Origin: Tianweitania populi
Lineage (GTDB): Bacteria > Pseudomonadota > Alphaproteobacteria > Rhizobiales > Rhizobiaceae
Direction: 5' to 3'
Length of the DNA stretch: 64,000 nucleotides
NCBI RefSeq assembly: GCF_014652875.1
Contig: NZ_BMZQ01000002.1
Coordinates: forward strand, 310,001-374,000
The notes under the pieces were generated by a model, which had not been told where the DNA came from, did no database searches, and saw only the letters and a list, made by a program, of their open reading frames with translations. How positions within the stretch are numbered: position 1 is the stretch's first letter; the number at the start of each line of letters is the position of its first letter. Shown piece after piece: positions 36,086-44,222 of this stretch. Both the position numbers and the translations under genes were made by a program.

Positions 36086-36116
36086 GACCGGTTGCGACGT
36101 CGCGGCCGGTTTTTTT
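36086..36116 (+). terminator. Attenuator hairpin downstream of the SAM-II aptamer
   Basis: GACCGG...CCGGTT (outer arm 36086-36091 with 36106-36111) encloses the palindrome GCGACGTCGC (36094-36103) and is followed by seven T. It is a canonical intrinsic terminator between the aptamer and metZ. Its 5' arm is complementary to the aptamer's CCGGTC loop (36025-36030), so the two structures compete. Confidence 0.85.
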
Positions 36117-36140
36117 GTGCCGGTCTTTCAGTTTTGGGAC

Positions 36141-37331
36141 ATGATGATGAGCTTTGATACGCGCAACTGGAAACCCGCCACCACCCTCGTCCACGCAGGC
36201 GCGCTGCGATCGAACTTCGGTGAAATGTCGGAGGCGATCCACCTCACTCAAGGCTTCGTTTACGACACGGCCGAGCAGGCGGAAGCGCGCTTCAAGGGCG
36301 AAGAGCCCGGCTTCATCTATTCGCGCTATGCCAACCCGACCAACGACATTTTCGAAAAGCGCATGTGCGCGCTGGAAGGTGCGGAAGAAGCCCGCGCCAC
36401 CGCATCCGGCATGGCCGCCGTCGCCGCCGCACTTCTTTGCAGCCTCAAGGCCGGCGACCATGTCGTCGCTGCGCGCGCGCTGTTCGGCTCCTGCCGCTGG
36501 ATCATCGAAACCCTGATGCCGCGCTATGGCATCGAGTCCACGCTGGTCGATGGTCGCGATCTGCAAGCCTGGGAACAGACCGTGCGCCCCAACACCAAGC
36601 TGTTCTTCCTGGAAAGCCCGACCAACCCGACATTGGAAGTCGTGGACATCGCGGCGGTCGCTAGACTAGCCAACAGCATCGGCGCACGGCTCGTGGTCGA
36701 CAACGTCTTCGCCACGCCCTTGCAGCAGAAGCCGCTCGAACTCGGCGCGCATGTCGTGGTTTATTCGGCCACCAAGCATATCGACGGACAGGGCCGCTGC
36801 CTCGGCGGCGTGATCTTGTCGGACAAGGAGTGGATCGAAGAAAAGCTGCAGGATTATTTCCGCCATACCGGCCCGAGCCTGTCGCCGTTCAACGCCTGGA
36901 CCCTGCTGAAGGGCCTGGAAACATTGCCGCTGCGCGTCAGGCAGCAGACGGCAAGCGCGGCTAAAATCGCGGACTTCCTGGCTGACCATCCCAAGGTCTC
37001 GAAGGTCATCTATCCCGGCCGCAAAGACCATCCGCAGGCCGACATCATCGCGCGCCAGATGACCGGCGGCTCCACGCTGATCTGCTTTGAGCTGAAAGAC
37101 AAGGCAGCGGCTTTCGGCGTGGCCAACGCGCTGGATATCGTTTTGATCTCCAACAATCTCGGCGATGCAAAGAGCCTGATCACCCATCCGGCGACCACCA
37201 CCCACAAGAACCTGACGCCGGAAGCGCGCGCGGAAGGCGGCATCCGCGAAGGCACGTTGCGCTTCTCCACCGGCCTGGAAGACACCGACGATCTGATCGC
37301 CGACTTCGATCAGGCTTTGTCGAAGATCTGA
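36141..37331 (+). CDS. metZ: O-succinylhomoserine sulfhydrylase
   Basis: MetZ (396 aa) is a PLP enzyme of the Cys/Met-metabolism family that makes homocysteine from O-succinyl- (or acetyl-) homoserine and sulfide. Lys212 in YSATKHIDGQG is the PLP lysine. IYSRYANPTNDIFEKRMCALEGAE and ESPTNPTLEVVDI are typical. Three ATGs in a row (36141, 36144, 36147) after GGGA make the exact start uncertain; a GTG at 36117 is less likely. Expression should be cut off by SAM through the riboswitch and terminator upstream, giving end-product control of methionine synthesis. Confidence 0.95.
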   Translation: MMMSFDTRNWKPATTLVHAGALRSNFGEMSEAIHLTQGFVYDTAEQAEARFKGEEPGFIYSRYANPTNDIFEKRMCALEGAEEARATASGMAAVAAALLCSLKAGDHVVAARALFGSCRWIIETLMPRYGIESTLVDGRDLQAWEQTVRPNTKLFFLESPTNPTLEVVDIAAVARLANSIGARLVVDNVFATPLQQKPLELGAHVVVYSATKHIDGQGRCLGGVILSDKEWIEEKLQDYFRHTGPSLSPFNAWTLLKGLETLPLRVRQQTASAAKIADFLADHPKVSKVIYPGRKDHPQADIIARQMTGGSTLICFELKDKAAAFGVANALDIVLISNNLGDAKSLITHPATTTHKNLTPEARAEGGIREGTLRFSTGLEDTDDLIADFDQALSKI

Positions 37332-37341
37332 AGGTTCGGAT

Positions 37342-37665
37342 CTAAAGCAGCGCCCTCGGCGCCACGCTTCGCCAAGCCAGATGCATGGCCTGGCGGAGCA
37401 GGTCGGGCTCGATCTTCTCCAGCGCGATCATTGTCCAGCCTTTTTCGCCCCAGCTTCCGGGGACGGGCGTGAACAGCGCCTCCGCCTGTTCGCGAAACAG
37501 GATCTGCTCTTCCGGCGAAAGCTTCACCACCGCACGGCCGTCCTGTGTGCGAAAGGTCGCGAAAATATGCCCGCCGACCCTGAAGTCGGCCACATCGAAA
37601 TGACTGTCTTCAACGGTTTGCGGCATGGAAAGCGCCAAAGCGCGGAAATCTTCCTCCGTCATCAT
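37342..37665 (-). CDS. MmcQ/YjbR family protein
   Basis: This 107-aa protein of the YjbR fold (DUF419) has the N-terminal TEEDFRALALSMPQTVEDSHFDVADFRVGGHIFATF and the C-terminal SWGEKGWTMIALEKIEP. It resembles a double-wing DNA-binding-like fold with unknown function. ATG 37665 has the strong SD GGGAGGAC; upstream in-frame codons carry no support. It is convergent with metZ (10 bp between stops) and divergent from apaG. Confidence 0.9.
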   Translation of the reverse strand: MMTEEDFRALALSMPQTVEDSHFDVADFRVGGHIFATFRTQDGRAVVKLSPEEQILFREQAEALFTPVPGSWGEKGWTMIALEKIEPDLLRQAMHLAWRSVAPRALL

Positions 37666-37857
37666 TTTAGTCCTCCCAAAAGGGAGACTACGACTGAAAC
37701 ATCGTTCTGGCGAGGAGCATGCATGGTGAGGCGAGGAGCCGACCGCGCGCTCAGCGCCAGCGCCGGCCATCAAGCCTGTGCGAGCGGCGGAACAGTGTGG
37801 CTTGACTGCGCTTGTCGAGACAGCAAAGCTGCAACCGGGCGGGAAGACGGGAACTGA

Positions 37858-38259
37858 GTGACCATGTATCGCGCCACAACCTATGACATCGAAGTCACCG
37901 CCGAGCCGTTCTATCTCGAGGACCGCTCCGATCCAGACGATAGCCATTATCTCTGGGCCTACCGCATCACGATCGCCAACAAGTCGGACCAAGCGGTGAC
38001 CCTTGTTGCGCGCCATTGGCAGATCACCGATGCGCGCGGCAAGGTGGAGATCGTCGACGGCGAAGGCGTTGTGGGCGAGCAGCCGGAACTCGAGCCCGGC
38101 GACAGTTTTCAATACACGTCAGGTTGCCCGCTCAGCACACCATCAGGCTTCATGGTCGGGCGCTACGACATGCAAGCCCGCGACGGCGCCGTGTTCAGCG
38201 TCGACATTCCCGCCTTTTCGCTCGACACGCCGCAGGCCACGCCGCGCGTCGTGAACTAA
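37858..38259 (+). CDS. apaG: ApaG domain protein
   Basis: ApaG (133 aa, usual length) is a small Ig-like beta-sandwich protein associated with Co2+/Mg2+ efflux and with Ap4A metabolism in E. coli. Typical sequence includes [36 protein letters not shown]-type [29 protein letters not shown], and [23 protein letters not shown] 37858 has GGGA at good distance; ATG 37864 (MYRATT) is an equally conserved start. It is convergent with hslO, 18 bp apart. Confidence 0.94.
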   Translation: MTMYRATTYDIEVTAEPFYLEDRSDPDDSHYLWAYRITIANKSDQAVTLVARHWQITDARGKVEIVDGEGVVGEQPELEPGDSFQYTSGCPLSTPSGFMVGRYDMQARDGAVFSVDIPAFSLDTPQATPRVVN

Positions 38260-38277
38260 GGGCCCGAGCCGCTTGCG

Positions 38278-39273
38278 TTAGTGCCGGACCCTGAACTCGG
38301 CGGGATCGAAGCTGTAGCGCGTCGAGCAGAACTCGCAGCTGACATGGATCTGCCCGTCGGCTTCGGTGGTTTCGGTGATCTCTTCGGCCGAAAACCCTTC
38401 CAGGATGCCGCGGATCTTGTCGCGCGAGCAGGAGCAATCGTCCTTGACCTCAACGCTGTCAAACACGCGAACGCCATGCTCGTTGAACAACCGGTACAAC
38501 AACCGCTCGGCCCCTACAGTCGGATCGAACAGTTCGTCCGGCTCGATCGTTTCCATCAAGGCGACCAGTTCCAGCCAGGCATTGTCTTCCGGACCATCGG
38601 CAGCGTCCTCGTTGGGATCGTCGCCGCCCGGCAGATCGCGGACCTGCATGCGCTCCGGCGCGCGCGGCAGAAACTGCGCCAGCATGCCGCCGGCGCGCCA
38701 AAGCTCCTTCGCTCCACCCTCGCCCGGCACGATCTGCTTGGCCACAGCTAGGCGCACTTCGGTCGGGATCTGCTCGGACTGCCGGAAATAGATGCGCGCG
38801 ACGTCTTCGAAGGAGGTCGCTTCCAGTTGCACGATGCCCTGGTACCGCTGGGTGTGCGGACCCTGGTCGATGGTCAGCGCCAGAACGCCATTGCCCAGCA
38901 GTTCGGCCGAGGTGGTCGCTTGATCCGCAATCGCCGCCTCAACGCGCTCGGCATCGAAACGAGCATAGCCGCGCACCGAAGAGGGAGACGAGAAGTCGGC
39001 AACCAGCAGATCGACGGGCCCATCCGTGCGGGTTTGCAGGATGAACTTGCCCTCGAACTTCAGGGATGTGCCGATCAGCACCGTCAGCACGATCGCTTCG
39101 GCCAGAAGGCGCGACACCGGCTCGGGGTAGTCGTGACGTTCCAGGATGCTGTTGATCATCGGCCCGAGCTGGACCGTGCGGCCGCGCACATCCAGCGGCG
39201 CCACTTCGAAGGGCACGACATGGTCGTCGCCGGCGACCCCGAAGTCGCCCAAACGCAGGTTTGTATCAGGCAA
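38278..39273 (-). CDS. hslO: Hsp33 redox-regulated chaperone
   Basis: Hsp33 (331 aa) is a holdase that is inactive with zinc bound and activated by oxidative disulfide formation. The four zinc cysteines are present as C280-x-C282 and C313-x2-C316, and the substrate-binding domain begins with [11 protein letters not shown]. It is somewhat longer than E. coli Hsp33 because of an acidic insert (about 225-240). The only reasonable start is TTG 39273, which overlaps the argF stop by 8 bp, so expression probably depends on coupling to argF. Confidence 0.93.
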   Translation of the reverse strand: MPDTNLRLGDFGVAGDDHVVPFEVAPLDVRGRTVQLGPMINSILERHDYPEPVSRLLAEAIVLTVLIGTSLKFEGKFILQTRTDGPVDLLVADFSSPSSVRGYARFDAERVEAAIADQATTSAELLGNGVLALTIDQGPHTQRYQGIVQLEATSFEDVARIYFRQSEQIPTEVRLAVAKQIVPGEGGAKELWRAGGMLAQFLPRAPERMQVRDLPGGDDPNEDAADGPEDNAWLELVALMETIEPDELFDPTVGAERLLYRLFNEHGVRVFDSVEVKDDCSCSRDKIRGILEGFSAEEITETTEADGQIHVSCEFCSTRYSFDPAEFRVRH

Positions 39274-40228
39274 AAGCAGTCGCCTCGTTTATCGCAGCGG
39301 GTTGTTCAGCAGCCAGACACCAAGCCAACACGGCCTTTTGCGCGTGCAAGCGATTTTCGGCCTCATCGAAGACAACGGAATGCGGCCCATCGATGACCTC
39401 GTCCGTGACTTCCTCGCCCCGGTGCGCGGGCAGGCAGTGCATGAACAAGGCCTCGGGCCGCGCTCGCGCCATCAGCTTTTCGTTGACCTGGTAAGGCAGG
39501 AACACGTTGTGGCCGCGCGCCTTATCCTCGAAGCCCATCGACACCCATGTATCGGTCACCACGCAATCCGCGCCGTCGACCGCATCTTCCGCCGTTTTGG
39601 TGAAGGTGACGCGGCCGCCATTGGCCTTGGCCCAGTCGGTAAAGCGCTCCACAGGCTCGCTGCCTTCCGGCACTGCGACGTTCAAGCGGAAGTCGAAGCG
39701 TGCGGAGGCTTCCATCAGGGAATGCAGCACGTTGTTGCCATCGCCGGTCCAGGCAAACAGCTTGTCCTTCACCGGCCCGCGATGTTCCTCATAGGTCATC
39801 AGATCGGCCATGATCTGGCACGGATGCGTTTCGTCCGTCAGGCCGTTGATCACCGGCACCGTCGCGTTTTCCGTCAGTTCGATCAAACGCGCATGATCGG
39901 TGGTGCGGATCATGATCGCATCGACATAGCGCGACAGGACCTTGGCGGTGTCGGCGATCGTTTCCGAGCGTCCCAGCTGCATTTCGGTGCCCGTCAGCAT
40001 GATCGTTTCGCCACCGAGCTGGCGCATGCCGACATCGAACGACACGCGGGTACGGGTCGACGGCTTGTCGAAGATCATCGCCAGTGCCTTGCCTTCCAAC
40101 GGCTTTGACCGCTCGCCGGCCTTCAGCCGGGACTTGCGGGCATGGGCATCATCCATGATCGCGCGCAGCTGATGCGGCGCCATGGAGGACAGATCGGTGA
40201 AATGGCGAACAGTCATGGTGCCGCTCAT
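39266..40228 (-). CDS. argF: Ornithine carbamoyltransferase
   Basis: This 320-aa enzyme makes citrulline from ornithine and carbamoyl phosphate in arginine synthesis. The carbamoyl-phosphate site is [11 protein letters not shown], with HPCQ and the C-terminal [14 protein letters not shown], all intact. The start ATG 40228 overlaps the argD stop (ATGA); ATG 40216 (MTVRHF) is an alternative. The order argD-argF-hslO is a known rhizobial operon. Confidence 0.97.
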   Translation of the reverse strand: MSGTMTVRHFTDLSSMAPHQLRAIMDDAHARKSRLKAGERSKPLEGKALAMIFDKPSTRTRVSFDVGMRQLGGETIMLTGTEMQLGRSETIADTAKVLSRYVDAIMIRTTDHARLIELTENATVPVINGLTDETHPCQIMADLMTYEEHRGPVKDKLFAWTGDGNNVLHSLMEASARFDFRLNVAVPEGSEPVERFTDWAKANGGRVTFTKTAEDAVDGADCVVTDTWVSMGFEDKARGHNVFLPYQVNEKLMARARPEALFMHCLPAHRGEEVTDEVIDGPHSVVFDEAENRLHAQKAVLAWCLAAEQPAAINEATAFA

Positions 40229-41445
40229 GCTGCCGATCCGTTCGCCTGGCTTAGACCCCGTTGACTAAGCCCTTGCGCCGCCCTGCGGATGCGCTCCACG
40301 CCGTCGCGGATCTCCTCGTCGGTCAGCGTTAGCGGCGGAAGGAGGCGCACCACATTGTCACCGGCTGGCACCGCCAGCAGATGCTCGTCGCGCAGCTTGG
40401 CATTCACCACCGTGTTCGGCATCTTGCATTTCAGCCCGAGCATCAGCCCGTCACCGCGAATATCTTCCACGACATCGGGATAGGTGTCGGCGATTTCGGC
40501 CAGACCCTGCTTCATGGCATTGGCCTTGCGCACGACATCATCCAGGAAGCCGTCCTCCAGAACGACATCGAGCACGGCATTGCCGACCGCCATGGCCAAC
40601 TGGTTGCCGCCGAAGGTCGTGCCATGCACGCCCGGCACCATGCCCGATGCCGCGTCTTCCGAAGCCAGGCATGCGCCCACGGGGAAGCCGCCGCCGATGC
40701 CCTTGGCGATCGCCATGATGTCCGGGGTCACGCCGCTGCGCTCATAGGCGAACAGCTTGCCGGTGCGGCCGATGCCAGTCTGCACTTCGTCGAAGATCAG
40801 CAACAGGTCCTGCTCATCGCAGATGGCTCGCAACTCGTTGAGGAACGAGGCCGGCGCCAAACGGATACCGCCCTCGCCCTGAAGGGGCTCGATCAAAATC
40901 GCGGCCGTTTCGGGCGTGATCGCGGCCTTTACTGCGGCAATGTCGTTGAACGGCACCTGATCGAAGCCGTCGACCTTGGGGCCGAAGCCTTCGATATATT
41001 TGGCCTGTCCGCCGGCCGCGATGGTGGCCAGCGTGCGGCCGTGAAACGCCCCTTCAAAGGTCAGGATGCGGAACTTGGCCCCATCGCCTTTGGCATAATG
41101 ATAGCGGCGCGCGGTCTTGATCGCGCATTCCAGCGCTTCCGCACCCGAATTGGTGAAGAACACGCGGTCGGCGAAGGTCGCGGCGGCAAGGCGCTCGGCG
41201 AGCTTTTCCTGTTGTGGCACTTCATAAAGGTTCGACGTGTGCCAGAGCTTGCCGGCCTGGTCCGTCAGCGCCTGCACGAGATGGGGATGCGAATGCCCCA
41301 GCGAGTTGACCGCAATGCCGCCGGCAAAATCCAGGTATCGCTCGCCATCCACCGAAATGAGCCACGTGCCCTCGCCTCGCTCGAAAGCCAGGGGTGCTCG
41401 TGCAAACGTGTTGTAAAGCGCCGATCCAGTCGCCGATACAGTCAT
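40225..41445 (-). CDS. argD: Acetylornithine aminotransferase
   Basis: This 406-aa class III PLP transaminase converts N-acetylglutamate semialdehyde to acetylornithine and can also serve in lysine synthesis. Lys248 in [14 protein letters not shown] is the PLP lysine, and [15 protein letters not shown] and [13 protein letters not shown] are diagnostic. ATG 41445 has GGAG upstream. It begins the argD-argF-hslO operon, with a sigma70 promoter and a hairpin at the expected transcription start. Confidence 0.96.
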   Translation of the reverse strand: MTVSATGSALYNTFARAPLAFERGEGTWLISVDGERYLDFAGGIAVNSLGHSHPHLVQALTDQAGKLWHTSNLYEVPQQEKLAERLAAATFADRVFFTNSGAEALECAIKTARRYHYAKGDGAKFRILTFEGAFHGRTLATIAAGGQAKYIEGFGPKVDGFDQVPFNDIAAVKAAITPETAAILIEPLQGEGGIRLAPASFLNELRAICDEQDLLLIFDEVQTGIGRTGKLFAYERSGVTPDIMAIAKGIGGGFPVGACLASEDAASGMVPGVHGTTFGGNQLAMAVGNAVLDVVLEDGFLDDVVRKANAMKQGLAEIADTYPDVVEDIRGDGLMLGLKCKMPNTVVNAKLRDEHLLAVPAGDNVVRLLPPLTLTDEEIRDGVERIRRAAQGLSQRGLSQANGSAA

Positions 41446-41506
41446 TGTCTCAACTCCGCGCGATGCGGGCCAGGCGAACCTGGCTTCCCTTGATGCTGCA
41501 GAAAGT

Positions 41507-41529
41507 AAAAAGCCGCCCTCGGGGCGGCC
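41507..41529 (-). terminator. Leader hairpin / attenuator of argD
   Basis: On the minus strand GCCGCCC-CGA-GGGCGGC is followed by TTTTT. It begins within about 5 bases of the expected argD transcription start, so the transcript would open with a terminator-like hairpin. It may cause attenuation or stabilise the 5' end. It could also terminate leftward transcription from elsewhere, but no gene lies upstream on that strand. Confidence 0.75.
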
Positions 41530-41539
41530 TTCTCCGAGC

Positions 41540-41568
41540 AATATTGGTGTTTTCACCCTTGAAGTCAA
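41540..41568 (-). promoter_or_regulatory. sigma70 promoter of argD
   Basis: TTGACT (41563-41568, minus strand) and AATATT (41540-41545) are separated by 17 bp. Transcription should begin near 41533, about 88 nt before the argD start codon. Confidence 0.72.
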
Positions 41569-41860
41569 CGCAACCAAAGACTGGTCTATGCGACGACTCA
41601 TCCGGTTTGCGCGGTGCCCGTCTACCCTTGCGTGAAGCTTGCGGCGGTCACGTTCAAGCTGGGGAAAACCGCAGAAACTGATTCGCAGGCGTCGCAGGAC
41701 TCTTGTCACGGAGTCACGCGACCACTAGGTTCGGCTCTACGAGATAACAAGATTTCGTACGGCGAACCTTATCACCGAGCATATGTAGCACATCCTCCAG
41801 TTCAAGCGGCTGGAAGGATGACGGATTCGGCTTGCCGTGCCGTCAACGGAGCGTGGAAAC

Positions 41861-42397
41861 ATGAACTGGACAGACGAGCGGGTCGAGCTCCTCAAGAAAC
41901 TTTGGGCCGAAGGTCTGAGCGCCAGCCAGATTGCCGCACAGCTCGGCAATGTCAGCCGCAATGCCGTGATCGGCAAGGTGCATCGCCTCAAGCTTTCCAG
42001 CCGAGGACGCGCCACGGCCGCTCCCGCCGCGAAAAAGAAGATGGTTGCGACCCCAACCACCGTTCAGCGGACGGTCACGGCTGCGGCTCGTCCCGCAACC
42101 GCACAACCGCCACGCATCATCACCACCACTGTCGGCGCAAACGCGCTGCAGATGCAGTTCGATGCCGAGCCGGTGGCCAATCAGCAGATCCGCCCGGCAA
42201 GCGATGTCGTGGTGCCGATCTCGCGCCGCCTGCATCTGGTGGAGCTCAGCGAGCGCACCTGCAAGTGGCCGAACGGCGATCCGCTGTCGGAAGACTTCAG
42301 CTTCTGCGGCAACGACGCCAAGGATGCGAGCCCCTATTGCGGCTACCATGCCAAGGTCGCGTTCCAGCCGGTCGGCGAGCGCCGCCGCGCGCGCTAA
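41861..42397 (+). CDS. gcrA: Cell-cycle regulator GcrA
   Basis: GcrA (178 aa) binds sigma70 RNA polymerase and activates promoters carrying CcrM-methylated GANTC sites. The N-terminal DNA-binding part NWTDERVELLKKLWAEGLSASQIAAQLG / SRNAVIGKVHRLKL (residues 2-47) is intact. A linker rich in Ala/Thr/Pro follows, then the C-terminal sigma-binding/zinc-like region with CKWPNGDP, FCGN and PYCGYH cysteines. ATG 41861 follows GGAAAC. The dense GANTC cluster upstream suggests methylation-dependent control, possibly by GcrA itself. Confidence 0.96.
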   Translation: MNWTDERVELLKKLWAEGLSASQIAAQLGNVSRNAVIGKVHRLKLSSRGRATAAPAAKKKMVATPTTVQRTVTAAARPATAQPPRIITTTVGANALQMQFDAEPVANQQIRPASDVVVPISRRLHLVELSERTCKWPNGDPLSEDFSFCGNDAKDASPYCGYHAKVAFQPVGERRRAR

Positions 42398-42428
42398 GCC
42401 TCGCAGAACGTCTGCAACACAAGTATCG

Positions 42429-42462
42429 AGCCGGTATGCAGCATATGCGTACCGGCTTTTTT
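42429..42462 (+). terminator. gcrA terminator
   Basis: AGCCGGTA / TACCGGCT (8-bp stem, 13-nt loop with inner pairing GCATATGC) is followed by TTTTTT, 30 bp after the gcrA stop. Confidence 0.92.
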
Positions 42463-42578
42463 GTGCCCGTTGCGCAACACTGATCCGCTCGCGCGATATA
42501 GCTTAACGAATGGCAATTCCCAATCCAGCCAGCAGGCGTAGTTTCGCGGTCGAATCATTGGCGGGCGGGACGTCGAAC

Positions 42579-43154
42579 ATGAAGAAATCTTTGCTGGCGC
42601 TCGGCGCCCTTTTGGCGCTTGGCGCGGCACCGGCTGCAGCACAGGAAGCAGGCTTCCTTGGCGGCATCCAGATCGGCAAGAATGCCGACAAATATGAAGT
42701 CCGTCTTGGCGGCGGCGCTTATGATGCCGGCCCGTTCACGCCGGACTCGTTTAGCGGCGGCGTGATCAACGGCGAGTTCCTGTTTCCGAGCTTCGACTTC
42801 CTGCAGGGCATCGGTTCGCCGCGTCCTTACATCGGCACCGACATCGCGATCTCCGACGATCCGATCCATGTCCTTTATGCCGGCTTGAATTGGCAAGCCT
42901 ACCTGACGCAGCGCTTCTATCTCGGCTTCAGCCTGGGCGGATCGCTCAACACCGATTCCAAGCGCACCAATGACGAAGGCGACGAGCGCGATCTCGGCTC
43001 CAACGTCCTGTTCCACCTTCAGGCCACGGCAGGTGTGGACATTACGGAAAAGCTCGGCGCCGAAGCCTTCCTCAACCACATCTCGAACGCCAATCTCGGT
43101 TCTTCGAATGATGGTCTGGAATCGGCCGGCGTCCGCCTGACCTGGAAGTTCTAA
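42579..43154 (+). CDS. Outer-membrane lipid A 3-O-deacylase (PagL-like)
   Basis: This 191-aa protein has a signal peptide (1-22, ending APAAAQE) and an 8-stranded barrel of the acyloxyacyl hydrolase/PagL family. The catalytic triad is visible with exact PagL spacing: His167 and Ser169 in HISNA, and Glu181 twelve residues after the Ser. It would remove the 3-O acyl chain from lipid A at the cell surface, and it ends in Phe as outer-membrane barrels do. The ATG at 42579 is chosen for the signal peptide. It is separated from gcrA by a strong terminator, so it has its own promoter. Confidence 0.9.
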   Translation: MKKSLLALGALLALGAAPAAAQEAGFLGGIQIGKNADKYEVRLGGGAYDAGPFTPDSFSGGVINGEFLFPSFDFLQGIGSPRPYIGTDIAISDDPIHVLYAGLNWQAYLTQRFYLGFSLGGSLNTDSKRTNDEGDERDLGSNVLFHLQATAGVDITEKLGAEAFLNHISNANLGSSNDGLESAGVRLTWKF

Positions 43155-43169
43155 GCCCGTCCAGACGGC

Positions 43170-43198
43170 AAAAAAGAAGCGCCTCCAAGAGGCGCTTC
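43170..43198 (-). terminator. Terminator of the TadD-like gene
   Basis: On the minus strand a perfect 10-bp stem GAAGCGCCTC / GAGGCGCTTC with a 3-nt loop is followed by six T, 33 bp after the TadD-like stop. Confidence 0.92.
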
Positions 43199-43231
43199 GA
43201 CATTCCCATCAGTGCAAGGCGCGGCAGGACC

Positions 43232-44056
43232 TCAGTTGGTCTTCCGCGCCTTGTCTTCTTTCTTGAGGTCGTTCCAGGCATTCTGCTGCGCCAGCATGCC
43301 TCTGAGATAGGCGACATTGGCCTGCGCCTGATCGGGCGAGAGTTCCTGGCTAGCAATCGCCTCGGCTTCCGCAAAGCGCCCCTGCAGCCCCACCACCAGA
43401 GCCAGGTTCTGGCGCACGCGGCTGTCGGCACCGGGTGCTGCGGCGGCCTTGCGCATCGTCGCTTCGGCGGTTTTCAGATCGCCGGTCAGCACATAGGACA
43501 TTCCAAGGTTCGACAGAACGGAAGGCTCACCGGGCTTCAGCTCCAGCGCGCGCGTATAAAGATTGCGCGCTTCGTTGTTTTGGCCGAGCTGGTCGAGGAT
43601 CGCGGCTTCGGCGGAAACCAGCCGCCAATCCGGATATTCCGGCGTTTGAGCACGGCGCACCGCCTGCAAAGCCGGCTCGAACTGACCGTCGGCCGCAAGC
43701 GCCTTGCCGTAGGCCGCCAACACATCGCGATCCTTGGGGTGGTCGATCGCCGACTTGCGCATCACCGCCAGAGCCTGTTCGGTGCTGCCGCTCATCTGCA
43801 GAACCGCGGCGTAGCGCAGCGCGGTCGCCTTGTCGCTCGGCTGTTTGGCGTAGGATTGCCCGAGCCGCTGCGCGACACCTTGCAACTCCGCACTCGACAT
43901 TTGCTCGACCGAACGGCCCGAGGCTGCGGGAGCGATCGAGCCTGTGGTTTCGCGGCTGGTTTGTGAACAGGCCGCAACACCGGCTGCCAGCATCAGGGCC
44001 AAGCCGGCCCTGAGCAAAGGCTTGGCGGTGAAGATGGTCTGACGATTGACGGACAT
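43232..44056 (-). CDS. tadD: TadD-like TPR lipoprotein
   Basis: This 274-aa protein has a lipoprotein signal (hydrophobic 10-27, lipobox LAAGVAAC-S at about residue 30) followed by several tetratricopeptide repeats (about 60-250), such as ALRYAAVLQMSGSTEQALAVMRKSAIDHP and ARNLYTRALELKPGEPSVLSNLGMSYVLTGDLKTAEA. This is the pattern of TadD, the pilotin-like lipoprotein that helps assemble the Tad secretin. It lies 3.3 kb from the pilus cluster, with peptidase genes between. ATG 44056 is used. A palindrome CCGTTA-N4-TAACGG sits at 44099. Confidence 0.85.
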   Translation of the reverse strand: MSVNRQTIFTAKPLLRAGLALMLAAGVAACSQTSRETTGSIAPAASGRSVEQMSSAELQGVAQRLGQSYAKQPSDKATALRYAAVLQMSGSTEQALAVMRKSAIDHPKDRDVLAAYGKALAADGQFEPALQAVRRAQTPEYPDWRLVSAEAAILDQLGQNNEARNLYTRALELKPGEPSVLSNLGMSYVLTGDLKTAEATMRKAAAAPGADSRVRQNLALVVGLQGRFAEAEAIASQELSPDQAQANVAYLRGMLAQQNAWNDLKKEDKARKTN

Positions 44057-44222
44057 CTGCGGCACCCCCTGCTCTTGCCCTGCCGCATCAGCAATATTCC
44101 GTTAACCCTAACGGAGCGTTAAACAGCATCCTTGCTTTCACTGGCGTTCTGCCCGAGGTCGACAGCCGCCCTTCCCGCTCTTAGAACAGCAAGCCGAACA
44201 CACATCAGAGTGGACTCGAGTC

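Larger units (their letters stand above)
41446..41860. promoter_or_regulatory. 415-bp argD/gcrA intergenic region with five GANTC sites
   Basis: The left part holds the argD promoter and hairpin. The right part is the control region of gcrA. CcrM-type GANTC sites occur at 41595, 41680, 41698, 41711 and 41824. One possible gcrA promoter is TTGTCA (41703-41708) with TAGGTT (41726-41731) at 17 bp, with the 41711 GANTC in the spacer. No coding ORF was seen here. Confidence 0.6.
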
